Source: Bacillota bacterium (GTDB lineage Bacteria; Bacillota; Clostridia; Christensenellales; Aristaeellaceae). From it: a DNA stretch of 7,117 nucleotides. The DNA is taken from assembly GCA_023458835.1 (NCBI GenBank), contig JAEWWY010000490.1, forward strand, positions 1 to 7,117. Reading direction: 5' to 3'. A model generated the notes under the pieces. That model had not been told where the DNA came from, did not search any database, and saw only the letters and a program-made list of their open reading frames with translations. The first letter of the stretch is position 1, and every line of letters begins with the position of its first letter. This document shows, piece by piece, positions 1 to 5,558 of the stretch. The position numbers and the translations under genes are program-made.

Positions 1-144
1 GCACACGTTGTTCTGGAGGAGAAAGCCTGGCCGATGAAGAAAAAGGGAAAGAATAACGGATCTGTGGCGGCGCCGCCCGCAAAGGTGACGGGTCCGCTGT
101 GTGGATGGGAGCCTGATCATGATGAACGCGCTGGAATTGTTTGA
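1..144 (+). CDS. Possible 3' end of an upstream gene (partial, frame uncertain)
   Basis: Reading from base 1, this frame stays open for 47 codons to TGA at 142-144 and would overlap the start of the helicase gene by 26 bases. Its third codon positions are mostly G or C up to about base 111, as in the neighbouring genes, which is why I prefer it. The peptide has a lysine-rich stretch (MKKKGK) followed by a small, Ala/Pro-rich tail, with no recognisable motif. The other two frames also end early, at TGA 35-37 and TAA 54-56, and either could instead be the true end of the upstream gene. In the first case, the ATG at 34 would overlap that TGA as ATGA and could begin a 36-codon ORF. I cannot assign a product. 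Whichever frame is right, an upstream same-strand gene ending so close suggests that the helicase is the downstream member of an operon. Confidence 0.35.
   Translation, partial: AHVVLEEKAWPMKKKGKNNGSVAAPPAKVTGPLCGWEPDHDERAGIV
107..111 (+). promoter_or_regulatory. Ribosome binding site of the Lhr gene
   Basis: GGGAG lies seven bases before the ATG at 119 and ten bases before the adjacent ATG at 122. It decides the start: an in-frame GTG at 101 lies upstream of this site and has no comparable purine-rich sequence at the right distance. Confidence 0.55.
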
Positions 145-3100
145 CCCTGTCACCGCAAAATGGTTTACGCGCTGCATCGGCACGCCGACCTTGGTGCAGC
201 AGGCGGCTTGGCCGCTGATCGCCAACGGGGAGCATACGCTGGTATCCGCCCCCACCGGCACCGGCAAAACGCTGTCCGCCTTTTTGGTGTTCATCGACAG
301 GCTGATGAGGGAAGCGGGAAACGGCACGCTGAAGCAGGAGCTTCAACTGATTTATGTGTCGCCGCTAAAATCTCTGGCCGGCGACATCCGGGAGAACCTG
401 CGCCGCCCGCTGGAGGGCATCGCCCAGGAGACGCTGCTCAGCGATATCCATGCCAACACGGCTCTTTTGGATGTGGCCATCCGCACAGGGGATACGCTTC
501 AAAGCGAGCGCCAGAGGATGGTGAAAAAGCCGCCGCACATATTGATCACCACGCCGGAATCTCTGTTCCTGATGCTGACGGGGAAATCGGGCCAGTCCGT
601 GCTGCGCACGGCCAAGTGGATCATCATCGATGAATTGCACGCGCTGATCGACACCAAGCGCGGCGCGCACCTGATGCTGTCCATCGCAAGATTGGACAAG
701 CTTTGCGCAGCGCCGCTCCAGCGCATCGGCCTGTCCGCCACCATCGAGCCTCTGGACAAGGCCGCGGAATATCTTTCCCCTGAAAAGGCGGCCATCGCCG
801 CGCCGAAAATGCGCAAGGAAGTCAGCCTTATCATCACCAGCCCCATCAGGGATACGAGCGAAATCAAGAAGGATGCCGCCTGGCAGGAGATCGCAAGATC
901 GGTCTATGACCGTTGCCAGGAGGCCCGCAGCGTCATCGCCTTTGCGGAGGGCCGGGCCTATGCCGAGAAGCTGGCCTATTACGTAAACGAGCTGGGCGGC
1001 GAGGGCTTTGCCAGAACCCATCACGGAAGCCTTTCCAAGGAGCAGCGGCTGGAGGTGGAAATGGCGCTGCGCGCAGGCCAGTTGCGCCTGCTCTGCGCCA
1101 CATCCTCCATGGAGCTGGGCATCGACGTGGGAGAGATCGACCAGGTGTTTCAAATCGGCTGCCCCCGCTCCATCTCCAGCACCATGCAGCGGCTGGGCCG
1201 GGCTGGGCACAACCCCAACAGGGTCAGTACCATGTACATCTTTCCCCGCATGCCGGTGGAAAGCCTGTTCAGCGGGCTGACCGCGGAAGTGGTGCGCAAA
1301 GGCGGCGTGGAGCATTTGAAGCCGCCCAGGCTGTGTTTGGATGTATTGGCCCAGCACCTTGTTTCCATGGCTGCCGCCGGCGGGTACAGTCTTGAGGAAG
1401 CCATGGCCATCCTCCCCCGGGCCTATCCCTTCCGGGAGGTGACGCTTAGGGACCTGCGGGAGGTGCTGTGCATGCTTGCCGGAGACTACGAGCATGACAG
1501 GGATATCCCCGTGCGGCCCAGGGTGCTGTACGACCGCATCCATGACAGGGTGGAGCAGGACTCCTACAGCCGCATGCTGGCGGTATCCGCCGGGGGCACC
1601 ATCCCCGACAAGGGGCTGTACGCCGCCAAAACGGAAAGCGGCGTGAAGGTGGGGGAGCTGGACGAGGAATTTGTATACGAAAGCCGGGTGGGGGACAGAT
1701 TCCTGCTTGGCTCCTTTGCCTGGCAGATCGCCAGGATCCAGAAGGATACGGTAACGGTTGTCCCTGCCGCCGCATCAGGGGCGCGGGTACCCTTTTGGAA
1801 AGGGGATATCAAGGGCCGAAGGCTGAAAACAGGCTTGGCCTACGGGGAAATCCTGCGAAGGCTCACCAAGGCTGGTGAGGCGGGAACGCTGCTGAACGAA
1901 TTATACGCCCTCGGGCTGGATGAGGCGGCGGCCAAGGGAGCGGGAGAGTTCGTCAAGCGCCAGATGGCCGCCACCGGCACGCTGCCGGACGACCGCACGC
2001 TGATCATAGAGCATTACAGGGATGAGGCGGGAAATCCGCAAATGATGGTCCATTCCATCTTTGGCCGGCCCGTGAACGAGCCGCTGGGCATCCTGGCCAT
2101 GGAGGCCGCCAAGCGGAAGACCGGCATGAATATCAATTTTGTAGCCGACGACGACGGTTTTTTGCTGTTTCCCTACGAGGACAGGCTGCTGCCCGAAAGG
2201 CTTTTGCAGGCCATCTCCCCCGAATCGGCCGGCGCGGTCTTAAAGGCGGTATTGCCTGTGACGCCGGTGTACAACATGGCGTTTCGCTACAATGCGGCCC
2301 GGGCGCTGATGATGGGCATGAAAAACGCCGGGCGCCAGCCGTTATGGGTGCAGCGGATGCGCAGCGCCCAAATGCTGGACGTGCTTGTTACCAGCGAACA
2401 TCATCCCCTGGTGCGTGAAACAAAGCGGGAATGCCTGGAGGATTACTGGGATCTGGACGGTGTGGAACGGATTTTGAACGCCATCCGGTCAGGGGATATA
2501 AGGGTGGCGGAGCTGTATCCGGAGACGCCGTCGCCCATGTCGCTGACGCTGAGGAGACAGACGGAAGCCTCCATGGTATATGAATACGCGCCCACGCCAT
2601 CGGGCGTATACGTTGCGGTGGAGGAAGCGCTGAACAAAGCCCAGCTTATTGATCCGGCGCCCCAGCAACTGAAGCAGGTATCGGAACGGGCGCGCCTGCC
2701 TGAAAATGAAGCGCAGTTGCACACGCTTTTGATGATCGAAGGCGACCTTGCACCGGGGGAGGTGGATGTACCCCCCGAATGGCTGGAAGCGCTGGAGCAG
2801 AGGGAGCTGGCAAGGTACATCGAACCGGGGCTTTGGATCGCGGCGGAGCATGCCGGGGAATACGAGGCGGCGCTGCAGGGCGGGGACAAGGAGGCCAGGG
2901 AGCACATTGTAAGAAGGCTTTTGCGCTACCGCGGGCCGCAGGCCATGGAGCAGGCCGCCCAGCGGTACAGCCTCCCGGAGGAGGCGGCGCTCAGGGTTCT
3001 GGCGGACCTGTGCCAGAACGGCAGCGCGGTGGAATATCAGGGATTGTATTATCACGCGCAGTTGTTTGACCGTGCCGTGCGTGAGACGGTGAGCATGCGC

Positions 3101-4255
3101 CGCAAGCAGATCAGGACGATGCCGCCGGAGCGGTATGCGGCGCTGCTTGCAAGCCGCGTGCAAAGGCCGGCCCCGCCCAGGGAACAACTGGAATCGGCGC
3201 TCAAATCGCTTTGCGGTGCCGCCTTCCCTCCCGGCTGGTGGGAAACCATCCTGCTGCCCAAAAGGGTGAGCGGCTACCGCCCGGAGCTTTTGGATGCTGT
3301 ACTTTCGCAAGGGCATCTATTCTGGCGCATGACGCCGGACGCTGAGCTTTGCTTTCATCTGGATGAGGACACCGACTGGGATGCCGATGCCACGCGGATG
3401 GGCGCATCCCTTGAAGGCCGGGAAAAGCTGCTTTTTGAAACGCTTCAAAAAAGGGGCGCCAGCTTTTCCCACAGCCTGTCCTCCCTTTTGGGAGACAATG
3501 CTGTGCAGGATACGCTGCTGAAACTGGCGGAAAAGGGATTGACCAGGGCAGACAGCTTTGTGCCCATCCGCCAGTGGCTGAGCGGCGAGCAAAACGCCCA
3601 GGTGACTGTAAGGCGGCGGGTGAATGCCCGCGTCATGGCCGCCACCTCCGGCCGGTGGGAGCTTGCGCGCCCGCTGAAGGAGCTTTCCATGGAACTTAAG
3701 TTGGAGCGGGCTTTTGACCGGTGCATTCTGCTTTGCCGGGAAACGGCCCAGGGGCTCAACTGGACCGAGGCGGTCAAGCTTTTGCGGCTGTGGGAGTATA
3801 CCGGGCGCGTGCGGCGCGGGTACTTCATCGAGGGGCTGTCCGGCATGCAGTTTATAAGGGACGGCGACTTTTTGGGGGTCATGCAGGCCTTGGAGCAGCC
3901 GGCGGATGACATCGCCTGGCTGCCGGCCGTGGACCCCATGCAGCCCTTCGGCAAGTATCTGGCCCATGTCCCCGACAGGCCGTTCATGAACCTGCCGGGC
4001 AATGCGGTGGCGCTGCGGGCCGGCCTCCCGGTGGCGGTATTTGAACGCCAGGGAAAGACGCTGCGTGCCTTTGACAACGCTTTGCTGCCCGATGCGCTGA
4101 AAGCCTTTGTTCAGGATTACGCGGGGCGGCGCATATTCCCGGCCCTTTCCAGGCTTACGCTCAAGGAATACCCACCGGAAGCGGCGGATGCTCTTCACAG
4201 CGCCGGATTTCAAAAGGAAATGCAGGAATATGTGCTTTACCGGAAATATACATAA
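119..4255 (+). CDS. lhr: Long-form Lhr-type ATP-dependent helicase (superfamily 2)
   Basis: A 1378-residue ATP-dependent 3'-5' nucleic-acid helicase of the Lhr (large helicase-related) family, a cytoplasmic enzyme linked to DNA repair in characterised members. Visible motifs, numbered from ATG 119: Walker A PTGTGKT (45-51), Ia VSPLKSL, Ib TTPES (144-148), DExH box DELH (171-174), SAT (206-208), motif V ATSSMELGIDVG (327-338) and motif VI QRLGRAGH (357-364). A winged-helix region and the Lhr-core segment PFWKGDIKGRR (about 558-568) follow, then the DEAD/H-associated domain (about 625-800) with the typical HPLVRETKRECLEDYWDL stretch. Residues from about 855 to the end form the C-terminal extension of long Lhr proteins, including RRGYFIEGLSGMQF (1232-1245) and PGNAVALRAGLPVAVF (1293-1308). 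E. coli Lhr is about 1540 residues, so this one is somewhat shorter. The frame is intact throughout. Family assignment is firm; the cellular role is inferred from homologues. Confidence 0.95.
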   Translation: MMNALELFDPVTAKWFTRCIGTPTLVQQAAWPLIANGEHTLVSAPTGTGKTLSAFLVFIDRLMREAGNGTLKQELQLIYVSPLKSLAGDIRENLRRPLEGIAQETLLSDIHANTALLDVAIRTGDTLQSERQRMVKKPPHILITTPESLFLMLTGKSGQSVLRTAKWIIIDELHALIDTKRGAHLMLSIARLDKLCAAPLQRIGLSATIEPLDKAAEYLSPEKAAIAAPKMRKEVSLIITSPIRDTSEIKKDAAWQEIARSVYDRCQEARSVIAFAEGRAYAEKLAYYVNELGGEGFARTHHGSLSKEQRLEVEMALRAGQLRLLCATSSMELGIDVGEIDQVFQIGCPRSISSTMQRLGRAGHNPNRVSTMYIFPRMPVESLFSGLTAEVVRKGGVEHLKPPRLCLDVLAQHLVSMAAAGGYSLEEAMAILPRAYPFREVTLRDLREVLCMLAGDYEHDRDIPVRPRVLYDRIHDRVEQDSYSRMLAVSAGGTIPDKGLYAAKTESGVKVGELDEEFVYESRVGDRFLLGSFAWQIARIQKDTVTVVPAAASGARVPFWKGDIKGRRLKTGLAYGEILRRLTKAGEAGTLLNELYALGLDEAAAKGAGEFVKRQMAATGTLPDDRTLIIEHYRDEAGNPQMMVHSIFGRPVNEPLGILAMEAAKRKTGMNINFVADDDGFLLFPYEDRLLPERLLQAISPESAGAVLKAVLPVTPVYNMAFRYNAARALMMGMKNAGRQPLWVQRMRSAQMLDVLVTSEHHPLVRETKRECLEDYWDLDGVERILNAIRSGDIRVAELYPETPSPMSLTLRRQTEASMVYEYAPTPSGVYVAVEEALNKAQLIDPAPQQLKQVSERARLPENEAQLHTLLMIEGDLAPGEVDVPPEWLEALEQRELARYIEPGLWIAAEHAGEYEAALQGGDKEAREHIVRRLLRYRGPQAMEQAAQRYSLPEEAALRVLADLCQNGSAVEYQGLYYHAQLFDRAVRETVSMRRKQIRTMPPERYAALLASRVQRPAPPREQLESALKSLCGAAFPPGWWETILLPKRVSGYRPELLDAVLSQGHLFWRMTPDAELCFHLDEDTDWDADATRMGASLEGREKLLFETLQKRGASFSHSLSSLLGDNAVQDTLLKLAEKGLTRADSFVPIRQWLSGEQNAQVTVRRRVNARVMAATSGRWELARPLKELSMELKLERAFDRCILLCRETAQGLNWTEAVKLLRLWEYTGRVRRGYFIEGLSGMQFIRDGDFLGVMQALEQPADDIAWLPAVDPMQPFGKYLAHVPDRPFMNLPGNAVALRAGLPVAVFERQGKTLRAFDNALLPDALKAFVQDYAGRRIFPALSRLTLKEYPPEAADALHSAGFQKEMQEYVLYRKYT

Positions 4256-4306
4256 ATATATCATCCGACAGCATCCGCGCAAATTGTAAAAAAAGCGGCC
4301 GCGCTA

Positions 4307-4335
4307 TTGTTTAGGGCCTGAAATTGCGGTATGCT
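4307..4335 (+). promoter_or_regulatory. Candidate sigma-70-type promoter for the 77-residue gene
   Basis: TTGTTT (4307-4312) and TATGCT (4330-4335) are separated by exactly 17 bases. They match the -35 consensus at three and the -10 consensus at four of six positions. Transcription would start near 4342, about ten bases before the ribosome binding site. The match is modest, so read-through from the helicase gene remains possible. Confidence 0.35.
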
Positions 4336-4351
4336 GTTTGGGCACTTTATC

Positions 4352-4358
4352 AAGGAGG
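4352..4358 (+). promoter_or_regulatory. Strong ribosome binding site of the 77-residue gene
   Basis: AAGGAGG is a perfect anti-16S match. It lies nine bases before the ATG at 4368 but only three before the ATG at 4362, so 4368 is the better start. A perfect site on so short a frame is the main argument that the small gene is real. Confidence 0.8.
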
Positions 4359-4367
4359 AACATGCGC

Positions 4368-4601
4368 ATGGAAGAAAGCAAAAGGCTCACCATTGAGGAA
4401 ATGATGGAGGGCAAACAGCAGAAGACCCAGATGGACCGCAGAAGCTGGGTGGGCTTTGTGGAAAGCGATGCCGTCACCTTTATGACCCAGTATGACCTGG
4501 AGAAAATGACCATCGATGACGGCCAGGGCAATAAAGCCAAGCTGGTCCGCCGCAAGGACAACAGCATATTTGTGGAATGCACGTCTTCCAACGTGCTGTA
4601 A
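4368..4601 (+). CDS. Small conserved-looking hypothetical protein, 77 residues
   Basis: I do not recognise this protein. From ATG 4368 it has 77 residues; an ATG two codons upstream (4362) would add Met-Arg but is too close to the AAGGAGG site. The first 25 residues are highly charged and probably helical (EESKRLTIEEMMEGKQQK). The rest alternates hydrophobic and polar residues (SWVGFVESDAVTFMTQYDL, then SIFVEC), as expected of a small beta-rich fold. There is one cysteine (residue 71), no signal peptide, no membrane segment and no metal-binding cluster, so it is probably cytoplasmic. It begins 112 bases after the helicase stop codon, with a candidate promoter of its own, and is followed by a terminator, so it may form a single-gene unit. 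Evidence that it is a real gene: perfect ribosome binding site, GC-rich third codon positions and a terminator 20 bases after the stop. Function unknown. Confidence 0.75.
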   Translation: MEESKRLTIEEMMEGKQQKTQMDRRSWVGFVESDAVTFMTQYDLEKMTIDDGQGNKAKLVRRKDNSIFVECTSSNVL

Positions 4602-4620
4602 GCCTGTTTTACGGATTCAG

Positions 4621-4678
4621 AAAAAAGGGACCGCTGCGCTTTGAACATACAATGCATAAAGCGCGGCAGTCTCTTTTT
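4621..4678. terminator. Bidirectional Rho-independent terminator between convergent genes
   Basis: The left arm 4621-4642 (A-tract, then GGGACCGCTGCGCTTT) pairs with the right arm 4658-4678 (AAAGCGCGGCAGTCTC, then TTTTT) around a 15-base loop. There is one C/A mismatch and two G-U wobbles. On the plus strand the GC stem is followed by TTTTTATTT, ending the 77-residue gene. On the minus strand the A6 at 4621-4626 becomes a T6 run after the same stem, so it can also end the hydrolase transcript arriving from the right. Confidence 0.85.
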
Positions 4679-4736
4679 ATTTGCCTGCCGGCCGACTGCC
4701 AGCTACGGAAGCGCCGCATGAAAAGCCGCAATTGCA

Positions 4737-5558
4737 TCAGATTTCCACGGCCATCCCGTCATAGGCGGAAATCCAGCCGCGAACAGCGGCTTCCTTTTCC
4801 AGGTCGGCCTGGGTCGCGCCGCCGCCGTGGGAGAAATGGCTCAAGATCACCGTGGCATCCTTTTTCAGCGCGCCGCTTTCCGCAAGGCGTTTGACCAGCT
4901 TTTCGCAGCCGGGGATGTGCATGTGATGCTCGCCGGCGCCCTTGTAGGCCCCCGTGCAGTCCAGGGATACGGCGCTCAAGGCGCGCCCGGCAAGATAATC
5001 GAATACCTCGTCTGCAAAAATGCCGGTATCGTGGGCGTACAGCAGCCGCTTTTCCTTGCGTTCCAGCAGGTAGATGTATCCGCCGCCAGCCTCCGGCGCG
5101 TGATGGGCCGGCATGGCGGTGAGGGTGGTTTCCTTGTCCAATGCCATGGGCGTATAAGGCATGATCATGGCAAGATTGACGCTGCTGCCCGAAAATCCTT
5201 TTTCCATGGCGGCTTCCGCTTGCCTGGCCACCGTTTCGTTACAGATCAGGTTGATAGGCATAACTTCCGTCAGGGCAAAGGGATGCCGGCGCAGATTGAG
5301 AGGGTCCGGCGCGAAATGGTCGCTGTGGGCGTGGGTCACCACCAGGTGCTTTATGACACGGGGTTCCATGCCCAAAGAGGTGATATGATAGAAAAAGTCC
5401 GGAGAAAGATCAAACTGTATATCGCTGTCCACCGTGGTCAGATGCCTGGAGCGGATTTCCCTGCCCCTTACCTTTCTTGCGTTTTCGCAGATCGCGCAGG
5501 AGCAGTACAGGGCGGGTATTGCCTCCGCCGCGGCCGTGCCATAATAGTGCAGTTTCAT
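4737..5558 (-). CDS. PhnP-like metallo-beta-lactamase-fold hydrolase (probable phosphodiesterase)
   Basis: A 273-residue cytoplasmic MBL-fold metallohydrolase with no signal peptide. The catalytic signature HAHSDH is at residues 76-81. The remaining expected dinuclear metal ligands are His152 or His153 (PAHHAP), Asp177 (YAHDTG) and His241. An N-terminal Cys19-x-Cys21-x2-Cys24 together with His244 (HFSH) matches the structural zinc site of E. coli PhnP, in which three cysteines and the second His of a HxxH provide the ligands. A His-rich GEHHMHIP segment (209-216) lies where PhnP places a His thought to assist catalysis. PhnP (about 250 residues) opens cyclic ribose phosphate in phosphonate degradation, but no phn genes are visible here, so the substrate is unknown and phnP should not be assigned. 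Its ATG overlaps the TGA of the upstream DUF5054 gene by four bases. GAGGGGAG nine bases before the ATG serves as ribosome binding site. Fold is certain; substrate is not. Confidence 0.9.
   Translation of the reverse strand: MKLHYYGTAAAEAIPALYCSCAICENARKVRGREIRSRHLTTVDSDIQFDLSPDFFYHITSLGMEPRVIKHLVVTHAHSDHFAPDPLNLRRHPFALTEVMPINLICNETVARQAEAAMEKGFSGSSVNLAMIMPYTPMALDKETTLTAMPAHHAPEAGGGYIYLLERKEKRLLYAHDTGIFADEVFDYLAGRALSAVSLDCTGAYKGAGEHHMHIPGCEKLVKRLAESGALKKDATVILSHFSHGGGATQADLEKEAAVRGWISAYDGMAVEI

Noticed and set aside
365..1543. Minus-strand open frame of 392 codons
   Set aside because: It lies wholly antisense to the helicase core, where motifs prove the plus-strand frame. The peptide is rich in Gly, His, Arg and Gln with no domain, typical of a GC-rich shadow.
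2489..3316. Minus-strand open frame of 275 codons
   Set aside because: Antisense to the helicase C-terminal extension, low-complexity Arg/Pro-rich translation, no ribosome binding site noted.
3317..4282. Minus-strand open frame of 321 codons reaching past the lhr stop
   Set aside because: It covers the conserved RRGYFIEGL and PGNAVALRAG coding regions of lhr in antisense and has no recognisable motif of its own.
4294..4305. Short GC-rich inverted repeat (AGCG/CGCT, containing a NotI-like palindrome) after lhr
   Set aside because: The stem is only four base pairs with no run of T after it, so I do not call it a terminator of lhr.
4577..4894. Plus-strand open frame of 105 codons after the small gene
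   Set aside because: It runs through the terminator hairpin and into the antisense of the hydrolase. The translation is Arg/Ser/Pro-rich and not protein-like.
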